Notes under the pieces: model-generated | What the model saw: only the letters and a program-made list of their open reading frames with translations | Databases searched by the model: none | What the model was told of the DNA's origin: nothing | Origin: Mesorhizobium sp. | GTDB lineage: Bacteria > Pseudomonadota > Alphaproteobacteria > Rhizobiales > Rhizobiaceae | Direction of reading: 5' to 3' | Length of the DNA stretch: 64,000 nt | Assembly: GCA_027492275.1 (NCBI GenBank) | Contig: JAPUFC010000030.1 | Coordinates: 1-64,000 of the forward strand | Translations under genes and position numbers: made by a program | Shown: in pieces, positions 31,411 through 39,865 of the stretch | How positions within the stretch are numbered: position 1 is the stretch's first letter | How the letters are laid out: every line of letters starts with the position of its first letter

Positions 31411-32121
31411 ATGGACGCGCTCGCCCTCCTGAGCTTCGGCCCCACGGGATGGGGCGACGAAATCGCCTGGGGCGTCCTCGTCACCGTTTCACTGGCTCTG
31501 GCCACCCTGCCCTTCGGCCTCGCGCTCGGCTTCCTGGTGGCGCTGGCCAAGCAATCGCCCGAGCCGTCGCTGCGCGCCGCCGGCCAGATCTACACGACGA
31601 TCTTTCGCGGCCTGCCCGAGCTGCTGACCCTGTTCCTCGTCTATTTCGGCGTGCAGATCGGGTTGCAGCGGATCGTGCGCCTCGTCATTCCCGACGCCGC
31701 CATCGAGGTGAACAGCTTCGTCGCCGGCATGATCGCGCTGGGCGTCGTCTTCTCCTCCTATGCCAGCGAGGTGTTCCTGTCGGCCTTCAAGGCGATCCCG
31801 CGCGGGCAATATGAAGGCGGGCATGCGCTCGGCCTGACCGACGCGCAGACGATGCGCCTCGTCATCCTGCCGCAGCTCCTGCGCGTCGCCCTGCCCGGCC
31901 TCGGCAATCTCTGGCTGATCCTGGTCAAGGACACGGCGCTGGTCTCGGCGATTGGTCTGTCCGACATCCTGCGGCAGGCGGGCATCGCGGCGCGCGTCAG
32001 CCGCGAGCAGTTCCTGTTCTTCGGCGTTGCGATCCTGATCTATCTCGCGCTCGCCGTCATTTCCTCGGCCGGCATTTCCGCCATCGAGCGGCGCGTCGGG
32101 CGCGCGAGGCCGGCGCGATGA
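31411..32121 (+). CDS. Polar amino-acid ABC transporter permease (HisQ-like)
   Basis: A 236-residue permease with about five transmembrane segments. It carries the typical binding-protein-dependent transport loop (EGGHALGLTDAQTMRLVILPQLLRVALPGLGN) that contacts the ATPase. The early IYTTIFRGLPELLTLFLVYFG segment is characteristic of the HisMQ group. It overlaps the next permease gene by ATGA. The initiation site at 31411 lacks a strong Shine-Dalgarno, but the frame starts correctly for the family. Confidence 0.9.
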   Translation: MDALALLSFGPTGWGDEIAWGVLVTVSLALATLPFGLALGFLVALAKQSPEPSLRAAGQIYTTIFRGLPELLTLFLVYFGVQIGLQRIVRLVIPDAAIEVNSFVAGMIALGVVFSSYASEVFLSAFKAIPRGQYEGGHALGLTDAQTMRLVILPQLLRVALPGLGNLWLILVKDTALVSAIGLSDILRQAGIAARVSREQFLFFGVAILIYLALAVISSAGISAIERRVGRARPAR

Positions 32122-32936
32122 CGGCGGAGGCGCTGGCGCAACGCCCCCCGGCTCCGCCGCGGCCATGGACGCGGGCGCGCATCGCCGGCTGGGTCCTGCT
32201 CGGCCTGTGGGCCGCCGCCGGCCTCGGGCTGGCGCTGTTCCTCGTCGCCTCGTGGAATCCCGAGCTGTTCAGCCAGTACGCGCCGCGCTACCTGTCCGGC
32301 CTGTGGGTGACGATCCAGCTCGTCGCCATCTCGGTCGCCGTCGGCGCGCTGCTGTCCATCCCCATCGCCTATGCGCGCCTGTCGAGGAACCGGGTGCTGT
32401 CCTGGCTGGGCTACGCCTATGTCTACGTCTTCCGCGGCACGCCGCTGCTGGCGCAGACCTTCCTGATCTACTACGGCTTCGGCTCGTTCCGGCCGCAGCT
32501 CGAAGCGGTCGGCCTGTGGAGCTTCTTCCGCGAGGCGTGGTCCTGCGCGCTCTTCGCCTTTTCCCTGAACACCGCCGCCTATCAGGCCGAGATCCTGCGC
32601 GGCGCGATCCAGAGCGTGCCGCGCGGGCAATGGGAGGGCGCGGCCGCGCTCGGCCTCCACCGGCTCCAGGCGCTACGCCTCGTCGTCCTGCCCCAGGCGC
32701 TGGTCGTGGCGCTGCGGCCCTACGGCAACGAGCTGATTCTGATGATCAAGGGCTCGGCCATCGTCGCCATCATCACCGTCTACGACCTGATGGGCGAGAC
32801 GCGCCGCGCCTATTCGCGCAGCTTCGATTTCCAGACCTATCTGTGGGCCGCGCTGCTCTATCTGGCGCTGGTGGAATCGCTACGCCACGCCGTGGACTGG
32901 ATCGAGCGGCGGATCACGCGCCATCTGGTGCGCTGA
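32118..32936 (+). CDS. Polar amino-acid ABC transporter permease (HisM-like)
   Basis: A 272-residue partner permease with about five to six membrane helices. It has a Pro-rich cytoplasmic N-terminus (about 1-20), VYVFRGTPLLAQTFLIYYG, and the ATPase-contact loop WEGAAALGLHRLQALRLVVLPQAL. Together with the HisQ-like protein it forms the heterodimeric channel. No ATPase gene follows; the next gene is an unrelated dehydrogenase, so the energy-coupling subunit must come from elsewhere. Confidence 0.9.
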   Translation: MTAEALAQRPPAPPRPWTRARIAGWVLLGLWAAAGLGLALFLVASWNPELFSQYAPRYLSGLWVTIQLVAISVAVGALLSIPIAYARLSRNRVLSWLGYAYVYVFRGTPLLAQTFLIYYGFGSFRPQLEAVGLWSFFREAWSCALFAFSLNTAAYQAEILRGAIQSVPRGQWEGAAALGLHRLQALRLVVLPQALVVALRPYGNELILMIKGSAIVAIITVYDLMGETRRAYSRSFDFQTYLWAALLYLALVESLRHAVDWIERRITRHLVR

Positions 32937-32996
32937 CTCCATTTTTGCCCGGCGATGCGATAGGTAGGCTGCGGCTTCGCAACTAAGGATATCGGC

Positions 32997-33866
32997 ATGG
33001 CATCGGTGGCGTTTCTCGGGCTCGGCGTGATGGGATACCCCATGGCCGGACATCTCCGGAACAAGGGCGGTCACGACGTGACGGTCTACAACCGCACCAC
33101 CGCGAAGGCGGAGAAATGGGTGGCCGAGCACGGCGGCGCGTTCGCCAAAACGCCGGCGGAAGCGGCCGAGGGCAAGGATTTCGTCTTCGCCTGCGTCGGC
33201 AACGACGACGATCTGCGCGCGGTGACGACCGGTCCGCAGGGCGCGTTCGGAGCGATGAAGCGCGGCGCGATCTTCATCGACAACACCACCGCCTCGGCGG
33301 AAGTGGCGCGCGAGCTGGCCGAGGCGGCGAAGGAAGGCGGCTTCTCGGCGCTGGACGCGCCAGTCTCCGGCGGGCAGGCGGGCGCGGAGAACGGCGTGCT
33401 GACGGTGATGGTCGGCGGCGAGGCGGAAGCCTACGAGCGCGCCCGGCCGGTGATCGAATCCTATGCGCGCATGGTCGGGCTGATGGGACCCGCCGGCGCG
33501 GGACAACTGACCAAGATGGTCAACCAGATCTGCATCGCCGGGCTGGTGCAGGGGCTGGCCGAAGGCATCCATTTCGGCACCAAAGCCGGCCTGGACATGG
33601 AGAAGGTGGTCGAGGTCATCTCCAGGGGCGCGGCCGGATCGTGGCAGATGGAGAACCGCCACAAGACCATGATCGCCGGCAAATACGATTTCGGCTTCGC
33701 CGTCGACTGGATGCGCAAGGATCTGCGCATCTGCCTCGAAGAGGCCGACCGCAACGGCGCCGGGCTGCCCGTGACGGCGCTGGTCGACCAGTTCTACAAG
33801 GACGTGCAGGACATGGGCGGCCGGCGCTGGGACACCTCGTCCCTGCTGGCGAGGCTGGCGCGCTGA
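32997..33866 (+). CDS. 3-hydroxyisobutyrate dehydrogenase-like NAD(P)-dependent oxidoreductase
   Basis: A 289-residue beta-hydroxyacid dehydrogenase. It has the Rossmann motif FLGLGVMGYPMAGHL (residues 5-19), the substrate-binding DAPVSGGQAGAENG segment (about 120-133) and the catalytic Lys in GAGQLTKMVNQICIAG (about 170). It could act on 3-hydroxyisobutyrate (valine breakdown), tartronate semialdehyde or succinic semialdehyde; the sequence alone does not settle this. The start has AAGGAT upstream. No valine-degradation partner is nearby. Confidence 0.83.
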   Translation: MASVAFLGLGVMGYPMAGHLRNKGGHDVTVYNRTTAKAEKWVAEHGGAFAKTPAEAAEGKDFVFACVGNDDDLRAVTTGPQGAFGAMKRGAIFIDNTTASAEVARELAEAAKEGGFSALDAPVSGGQAGAENGVLTVMVGGEAEAYERARPVIESYARMVGLMGPAGAGQLTKMVNQICIAGLVQGLAEGIHFGTKAGLDMEKVVEVISRGAAGSWQMENRHKTMIAGKYDFGFAVDWMRKDLRICLEEADRNGAGLPVTALVDQFYKDVQDMGGRRWDTSSLLARLAR

Positions 33867-33891
33867 TTTACCAGCGCGCCAGGCCTTGCGA

Positions 33892-34536
33892 TCAGGTCAG
33901 CGGCGAGAGCTGGATTTCGACGCGGCGGTTCTGCGCGCGGCCGGCTTCCGTGGCGTTGGAGGCGACCGGCTGCGACGCGCCGTAGCCGGTGACGGCGAAG
34001 CGGCGCGAATCGACGCCCTGCGCGTTCAGGTAGTTCGCCACGGATAGCGCGCGGCGCTGCGACAGGTCCATGTTGTAGCTGGCGCTGCCGGTCGAATCGG
34101 TGTGGCCGTAGACGTCGACGATCGTGCGGTTGAACTTGTTCAGCACCAGCGCGACCGAGTTGAGCGTCGGATAGAAGCCGGACTTCACCGCGTCCTGGTC
34201 GGTGTTGAAGGTGATGTTGGAGGGCATGTTGAGGATGATGCGGTCCCCTGCCCGCGTGACGCTGACGCCGGTGCCCTGCAACTGGTCGCGCAGCGCCGCC
34301 TCCTGGCCGTCCATGTAGTTGCCGACGAGGCCGCCGGCGAGCGCGCCGACGCCGGCGCCGATCAGCGCGTTGCGGCGGTCGTTGCCGCCGGCCAGCATGC
34401 CCAGCCCCGCGCCGGCCAGCGCGCCCAGGCCCGCGCCGGCGGCCGTGTTGGAAACCTTCTGCTGGCCCGTATAGGGATCGGTCGTGCAGGCGCCAAGCAG
34501 CGCCACAGCCGTCAGCGCGGCAATCAGCTTCTTCAT
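33892..34536 (-). CDS. OmpA-family lipoprotein with glycine-zipper domain
   Basis: A 214-residue outer-membrane lipoprotein. The signal peptide ends in the lipobox LLGAC (Cys20). A glycine-zipper region follows (about 35-85, NTAAGAGLGALAGAGLGMLA). The OmpA C-terminal peptidoglycan-binding domain (about 100-210) contains YGHTDSTGSASYNMDLSQRR. This layout matches the YiaD/Pal-like group that tethers the outer membrane to peptidoglycan. It is 135 bases downstream of hom on the same strand and may have its own promoter. Confidence 0.9.
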   Translation of the reverse strand: MKKLIAALTAVALLGACTTDPYTGQQKVSNTAAGAGLGALAGAGLGMLAGGNDRRNALIGAGVGALAGGLVGNYMDGQEAALRDQLQGTGVSVTRAGDRIILNMPSNITFNTDQDAVKSGFYPTLNSVALVLNKFNRTIVDVYGHTDSTGSASYNMDLSQRRALSVANYLNAQGVDSRRFAVTGYGASQPVASNATEAGRAQNRRVEIQLSPLT

Positions 34537-34671
34537 CGTGTCTTTCCCTCTCCTCGCCGGCGCGGCCGAATCTCGCCGCGCCGCGCCGTGTCCTTCACGC
34601 CGTCTATAGCATGAAATGCGGCGAAATGCCGACGCCGAAGCGGACGTCGCAAGCTGCACGCGTCCGCTGGA

Positions 34672-35985
34672 TCAACCCGCCCGTTCGATGCGGATCACCT
34701 GCGGCTTGTCGACCAGATGGCGGTCGCGGGTGACGCCTTCCACCGCCTTGCGGACGGCGGCCTCCGTCGTCTCGTGCGTGACGAGGATGACGGTCTTCTG
34801 GTCGCTGCCATTGTCCTCGACCGACCGCTGCACGATCGATTCCAGCGAGATGTCGTTGTCGGCCATGCGCTTGGCGATGGCCGCGAACACGCCGATGCGG
34901 TCGTGCACCGTCAGGCGGATGAAATAGCCGCCGGCATGGCTGCGCATCTGCGCCTTCTTATAGGGCTTCAGCTCCTTCGCCGGCGTGCCGAAGACGGGGC
35001 CGTGCTGGAAACCCGGCCGGCTCTTGGCGATGTCGGCGATGTCGCCGATGACGGCCGAGGCGGTGGCGTTGCCGCCGGCGCCGGGACCGGACAGCAGAAG
35101 TTCGCCCAGAATGTCGGTCTCGATGGCGACGGCGTTGGTGACGCCGTGCACCTGCGCGATTACCGACGCGGTCGGCACCATGGTCGGGTGGACGCGCTGC
35201 TCGATGCCGCTCTCGGTCTTCTGCGCGACGCCCAGAAGCTTGATGCGGTAGCCGAGCTCGGCGGCCGCGCGGATGTCGGCTTGCGTGATGTTGGAGATGC
35301 CTTCCAGATAGATGTCGCCGGCGGCGATCTTCGTTCCGAAGGCGAGGCTGGTCAGGATGGCCAGCTTGTGCGCGGTGTCGTTGCCCTCGATGTCGAAGGT
35401 CGGGTCGGCTTCGGCGTAGCCCAGCCGCTGTGCGTCCTTCAGGCAGGCGTCGAAGGACAGGCCTTCCGCCTCCATGCGGGTCAGGATGTAGTTGCAGGTG
35501 CCGTTGAGTATGCCGAAGACGCGCGACACGGAGTTGCCGGCCATGGCCTCGCGCATGGTCTTGATGACGGGGATGCCGCCGGCCACTGCCGCCTCGTAGT
35601 TGAGCAGGACGCCTTTCTTCTCCGCCACCTCGGCCAACGCCACGCCATGACGGGCCAGCAGCGCCTTGTTGGCCGTCACGACATGGCGGCCGGCGTCCAG
35701 CGCGGCGCGCACGCAGGCCTTCGCCGGCCCCTCGTCGCCGCCGATCAGTTCCACGACGACGTCGACCTCGGCCGTCTCGGCCAGTTTCACGGGATCGTCG
35801 AACCACTGCATGCCGGACAGGTCGACGCCACGGTCGCGCGAGCGGTCGCGCGCCGAGACGGCCGTGACGGCGATGGGACGGCCGCACTGGCGGGCGAGCT
35901 GCCCGGCCTTCTGCGACAGCACGCGCACCACGGACGCGCCGACCGTGCCGAGACCGGCGATTCCGACACGCAAAGCTTCGGCCAT
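34672..35985 (-). CDS. hom: Homoserine dehydrogenase
   Basis: A 437-residue enzyme reducing aspartate semialdehyde to homoserine for threonine and methionine synthesis. The N-terminal NAD(P) motif is VGIAGLGTVGASVV, and the catalytic segment includes GILNGTCNYILTRM and LGYAEADPTFDIEG. A C-terminal ACT domain (about 355-430, LTVHDRIGVFAAIAKRM) is the likely threonine feedback site. The ATG was preferred over a TTG four codons upstream because the GAGGGG site is too close to the TTG. It follows the aminotransferase by 60 bases. Confidence 0.95.
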   Translation of the reverse strand: MAEALRVGIAGLGTVGASVVRVLSQKAGQLARQCGRPIAVTAVSARDRSRDRGVDLSGMQWFDDPVKLAETAEVDVVVELIGGDEGPAKACVRAALDAGRHVVTANKALLARHGVALAEVAEKKGVLLNYEAAVAGGIPVIKTMREAMAGNSVSRVFGILNGTCNYILTRMEAEGLSFDACLKDAQRLGYAEADPTFDIEGNDTAHKLAILTSLAFGTKIAAGDIYLEGISNITQADIRAAAELGYRIKLLGVAQKTESGIEQRVHPTMVPTASVIAQVHGVTNAVAIETDILGELLLSGPGAGGNATASAVIGDIADIAKSRPGFQHGPVFGTPAKELKPYKKAQMRSHAGGYFIRLTVHDRIGVFAAIAKRMADNDISLESIVQRSVEDNGSDQKTVILVTHETTEAAVRKAVEGVTRDRHLVDKPQVIRIERAG

Positions 35986-36045
35986 AGGCTTATTCAACCC
36001 CTCGATCTTGTCGAAACCGGAACGGTACTCGGGACTTTCGTGCCC

Positions 36046-37266
36046 TCAGCGCCGCGCGGCGATGGACACGACGTTGTTGGGCTGCTTCGCGGCGGTGCTG
36101 AGGAAGCGCTTGATGCTGCGCGCGGCCTGCCGGATGCGGTGCTCGTTCTCCACCAGCGCCAAGCGTACATAGTCGTCGCCATGCTCGCCGAAGCCGATGC
36201 CGGGCGCCACCGCGACATCCGCATGCTCGATGAGCAGCTTGGAGAACTCGACCGAGCCGAGATGCCGGAAGGGCTCCGGGATCGGCGCCCAGGCAAACAT
36301 GGTCGCCGCCGGCGGCGGCACGTCCCATCCGGCGCGGGAGAATGAATCCACCATCACGTCGCGGCGCTTGCGATAGACCTCGCGCACCTCGGCGATGTCG
36401 GAGCCGTCGCCGTTCAGCGCGGCGGTGGCGGCCACCTGGATCGGCGTGAACGCGCCGTAGTCGAGATAGGACTTCACCCGCGTCAGCGCCGAGATGAGGC
36501 GCTCGTTGCCCACCGCGAAGCCCATGCGCCAGCCGGGCATGGAGAAGGTCTTCGACATGGAGGTGAACTCGACCGCCACGTCCATCGCGCCCGGCACCTG
36601 AAGCACGGAAGGCGGCGGGTTGCCGTCGAAATAGATCTCCGAATAGGCGAGGTCGGACAGGATGATGATCTCGTGCTTGCGCGCGAAGGCGACCACGTCC
36701 TTGTAGAAATCCAGCGAGGCGACGAAGGCCGTCGGGTTGGACGGGTAGTTGAGGATCAGCGCCAGCGGCTTCGGGATCGAATGGCGGAAGCCGCGCTCCA
36801 GCGCCGGGATGAAGCCGTCGTCCGGCTCCACCTGCATGGAGCGGATCACGCCCCCCGACATGATGAAGCCGAAGGCGTGGATGGGATAGGTCGGGTTGGG
36901 GCAAAGCACCACGTCGCCCGGCGCGGTGATGGCCTGCGCCATGTTGGCGAAGCCCTCCTTGGAGCCGAGCGTCGCCACCACCTGGGTGTCGGGGTTGAGC
37001 TTCACGCCGAAGCGGCGCGCATAATAGGCGGCCTGCGCCCGGCGCAGCCCCGGAATGCCGCGCGAGGACGAATAGCGGTGGGTGCGCGGATCGCGCACCA
37101 CCTCGATCAGCTTGTCGACGATGGCCTTCGGCGTCGGCAGGTCGGGATTGCCCATGCCGAGGTCGACGATGTCGGCGCCGCGGGCTCGCGCCGTCGCCTT
37201 GAGCCGGTTGACCTGCTCGAAGACGTAGGGGGGAAGGCGGCGAACCTTGTGGAATTCTTCATCCAT
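36046..37266 (-). CDS. Class I/II aminotransferase (LL-diaminopimelate aminotransferase-like)
   Basis: A 406-residue fold-type I PLP enzyme. Motifs include IVDLGMGNPDLPTP (about 37-50), NYPSNPTAF, the PLP-binding Lys in SMSKTFSMPGWRMGF, and a C-terminal Arg in DDYVRLALVENEHRIR. Homologues next to hom in alphaproteobacteria are often labelled LL-diaminopimelate, aspartate or alanine aminotransferase; the true substrate is uncertain. The operon position upstream of homoserine dehydrogenase suggests a role in aspartate-family amino acids. Confidence 0.88.
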   Translation of the reverse strand: MDEEFHKVRRLPPYVFEQVNRLKATARARGADIVDLGMGNPDLPTPKAIVDKLIEVVRDPRTHRYSSSRGIPGLRRAQAAYYARRFGVKLNPDTQVVATLGSKEGFANMAQAITAPGDVVLCPNPTYPIHAFGFIMSGGVIRSMQVEPDDGFIPALERGFRHSIPKPLALILNYPSNPTAFVASLDFYKDVVAFARKHEIIILSDLAYSEIYFDGNPPPSVLQVPGAMDVAVEFTSMSKTFSMPGWRMGFAVGNERLISALTRVKSYLDYGAFTPIQVAATAALNGDGSDIAEVREVYRKRRDVMVDSFSRAGWDVPPPAATMFAWAPIPEPFRHLGSVEFSKLLIEHADVAVAPGIGFGEHGDDYVRLALVENEHRIRQAARSIKRFLSTAAKQPNNVVSIAARR

Positions 37267-37346
37267 GACGTGGACCCAAGCGGCGCGGTTGATGGCGCGC
37301 CCTATACACCTGTTTGCGCGAAGGGTCGAGGGTCGGGACCGGCCCT

Positions 37347-37724
37347 TCAGCGGGCCGATCGGCCCTCGATCACCTTGAGCGTGTCGCCCTGATCCTCGAT
37401 CAGTTGCAGGCGGCGGCGCTCCTCGGTGCTCAGCGCCCGTCCGCCCGGCGACTGCCTGCGCTGCGCCGCCTGCAGCGCGGCGTGCTTGGCCTGCGCCTCC
37501 TCCGGCGTGAACTGGCGCGTCGCGACCCTCGGCGCGACGTTGAGGTTGGGATAGGTGCCCGTGTCGACCGGGCCGGTGCCGAAGCGGCGCGCCTGCTCGC
37601 CGGCATCCAGCGGCGCGATGGCGTCCAGATCGGCGGTCGAGGAGCATCCTGCGGCCAGCGCGGCCAGGGCCGCGGCGAAAAAGCAGCGGAACGACCGGAA
37701 AGGCGTGGCGTGGCGCTTTGTCAT
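37347..37724 (-). CDS. Small hypothetical lipoprotein
   Basis: A 125-residue protein with a basic N-terminus, a hydrophobic stretch (about 14-25) and the lipobox LAAGCSS (Cys27). The mature part is charged and helical (FTPEEAQAKHAALQAAQRRQ). I recognise no domain. It sits upstream of the aminotransferase on the same strand, with an 80-base gap, and divergent from phaC. Confidence 0.75.
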   Translation of the reverse strand: MTKRHATPFRSFRCFFAAALAALAAGCSSTADLDAIAPLDAGEQARRFGTGPVDTGTYPNLNVAPRVATRQFTPEEAQAKHAALQAAQRRQSPGGRALSTEERRRLQLIEDQGDTLKVIEGRSAR

Positions 37725-37738
37725 CTCGATTCCTGGGG

Positions 37739-37780
37739 TGGCAGACTGGGAATGGCAGACCGGGGAATGGCAGGCTGGAC
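37739..37780. repeat. Short imperfect tandem repeat in the phaC leader
   Basis: Three consecutive copies of a 14-15-base unit (TGGCAGACTGGGAA, TGGCAGACCGGGGAA, TGGCAGGCTGGAC) lie between the small lipoprotein gene and phaC. They are upstream of the phaC Shine-Dalgarno site and may lie in the promoter or 5' leader. Confidence 0.7.
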
Positions 37781-37843
37781 GTTGGACCCGAATATACGTG
37801 TCATGGTATCATGTCACGCAACGCTTACGGAGGAAGCACTATC

Positions 37844-39682
37844 ATGGCGAAGGCACCAGAGTCGAATGCGACCGGCGCCGCCTCCGCCGACGCGTCGTCC
37901 GGCGTCGACCAGTATCTGGTCAAGGATCCGGAGCGATTCGCGCTCAATCTCGCGCGCATGATCGAGCAGGCCGGCAAGGCCGCCGCGGCCTGGGCGGAGC
38001 CGCGCGAGAAGGGCGAGCTGCGCGATTCGCTCGCCGATCCGGCGGCCGACATGGTGAAGACCTTCTCCAAGCTCACCGAATACTGGCTATCCGACCCCGC
38101 GCGTGCGCTGGAGGCGCAGGCCAAGCTCTATTCCGGCTACATGTCCGCCTGGACCAGCGCGGTGGCGCGGGCGCAGGAGCCCGGCAAGCCCGGCTCGATC
38201 GAGCCCGAGCGCGGCGACAAGCGGTTCCAGGACCCGGAATGGGGCCGCAACGCCTTCTTCGACCTGATGAAGCAGACCTACCTGACCACCTCGCGCTGGG
38301 CGCAGGATCTGGTGCTCCACGCCGACGGGCTGGACGAGCAGACAAGGCACAAGGCCGAGTTCTACATGCGCCAGATCGTCAGCGCGCTGTCGCCGTCGAA
38401 TTTCGTGCTCACCAATCCGGAGCTGTTCCGCGAGACCGTCGCCGACCACGGCGAGAACCTGGTGCGCGGCATGAAAATGCTGGCCGAGGACATCAGCGCC
38501 GGCAAGGGCGAGCTGAAGCTTCGGCAGGTCGACACATCCGCCTTCGATCTCGGCCGCAACGTCGCCACCTCGCCCGGCAAGGTGGTCGCGCGTAGCGAAG
38601 TCGCCGAGATCATCCAGTACGAGCCCGCGACGGAAAAGGTGCTGAGGCGGCCTCTGCTGATCTGCCCGCCCTGGATCAACAAGTTCTACATTCTCGACCT
38701 CAACCCGCAGAAATCCTTCGTCCGCTGGGCGGTCGAGCAGGGCCACACCGTCTTCGTCATCTCTTGGGTGAACCCGGACGAGCGCCATCAGGCGAAGGAC
38801 TGGGAGGCCTATATCCGCGAGGGCGTGCAATTCGCGCTGGACGCGGTGGAGACGGCCACCGGCGAGAAGCAGGTCAACGCCATCGGCTACTGCGTCGGCG
38901 GCACGCTGCTCGCGGCGGCGCTGGCGCTGATGGCGCAGGAAGGCGACAGGCGCATCCGCTCCGCGACTTTCTTCGCCACCCAGGTCGACTTCACCTATGC
39001 CGGCGACCTCAAGGTCTTCATCGACGACGACCAGCTCGCGGCGATCGAGCGCGTCATGGGCGCGAAAGGCTATCTCGACGGCAACCGCATGGCGACGGCC
39101 TTCAACATGCTGCGCGCCAGCGACCTCATCTGGCCCTACGTCGTGAACAACTACATGCGCGGCAAGGAGCCCCTGCCCTTCGACCTGCTGTACTGGAATG
39201 CGGATTGCACCCGCATGACGGCGGCCAACCACGCCTTCTACCTGCGCAACTGCTATCTGGAGAACAACCTGTCCCAAGGACGTATGGAGATCGCCGGCCG
39301 CAGGCTCTCGCTCGGCGACATCAAGATTCCGGTCTACAATCTGTCGACCAGGGAGGACCACATCGCCCCCGCCCGCTCGGTCTTCGCCGGCAGCCGCTGC
39401 TTCGGCGGGCCGGTCGAGTTCGTCATGGCCGGGTCCGGCCACATCGCCGGGGTGGTCAATCCCCCCGCCATGCAAAAATACCAGCACTGGACCGGCGGCA
39501 AGCCGGAAGGCTCGCTTGGGGAATGGATCGGCAAGGCCGAGGAGCACGCCGGCTCGTGGTGGCCGCACTGGCAGCGATGGATCGTGGACAAGGACGCCCG
39601 CACGGTGCCCGCGCGCCAGCCCGGCGCCAGGGCTCCCGTGCTCGGCGATGCGCCGGGCCTCTATGTCAAGGAGCGCGTGTAA
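37844..39682 (+). CDS. phaC: Class I poly(3-hydroxyalkanoate) synthase
   Basis: A 612-residue polymerase joining 3-hydroxyacyl-CoA units into storage polyester on granules. The lipase-like box is GYCVGG with the catalytic Cys350; the partner Asp lies in STREDHIAP and the His in GSGHIAGVVNPP. The N-terminal domain contains the conserved PWINKFYILDLNPQKSFVRW segment. The start at 37844 has GGAGG about 10 bases upstream; an in-frame ATG at 37811 does not. No phaA, phaB, phaR or phasin is adjacent. Confidence 0.95.
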   Translation: MAKAPESNATGAASADASSGVDQYLVKDPERFALNLARMIEQAGKAAAAWAEPREKGELRDSLADPAADMVKTFSKLTEYWLSDPARALEAQAKLYSGYMSAWTSAVARAQEPGKPGSIEPERGDKRFQDPEWGRNAFFDLMKQTYLTTSRWAQDLVLHADGLDEQTRHKAEFYMRQIVSALSPSNFVLTNPELFRETVADHGENLVRGMKMLAEDISAGKGELKLRQVDTSAFDLGRNVATSPGKVVARSEVAEIIQYEPATEKVLRRPLLICPPWINKFYILDLNPQKSFVRWAVEQGHTVFVISWVNPDERHQAKDWEAYIREGVQFALDAVETATGEKQVNAIGYCVGGTLLAAALALMAQEGDRRIRSATFFATQVDFTYAGDLKVFIDDDQLAAIERVMGAKGYLDGNRMATAFNMLRASDLIWPYVVNNYMRGKEPLPFDLLYWNADCTRMTAANHAFYLRNCYLENNLSQGRMEIAGRRLSLGDIKIPVYNLSTREDHIAPARSVFAGSRCFGGPVEFVMAGSGHIAGVVNPPAMQKYQHWTGGKPEGSLGEWIGKAEEHAGSWWPHWQRWIVDKDARTVPARQPGARAPVLGDAPGLYVKERV

Positions 39683-39865
39683 CAATATGTTATGCCGCGC
39701 GAATTGACCGTCGCGGCAAATCGGGTGATACCGGCCGACGATTTTTCGCACATGTTGCGTAAAGAGCACGAGTCGCCGCGGCTTCCCCCTCGCATCATCG
39801 GGAGCCATGATGTCACGGCGACGGCCGCGCCGGGCAAACCGGCGGCGGCAGGCAGGGGACACGAC

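Noticed and set aside
37352-37365. GGGCCGATCGGCCC palindrome at the end of the small lipoprotein gene
   Set aside because: A 14-base GC-rich palindrome inside coding sequence with no T-run; likely chance.
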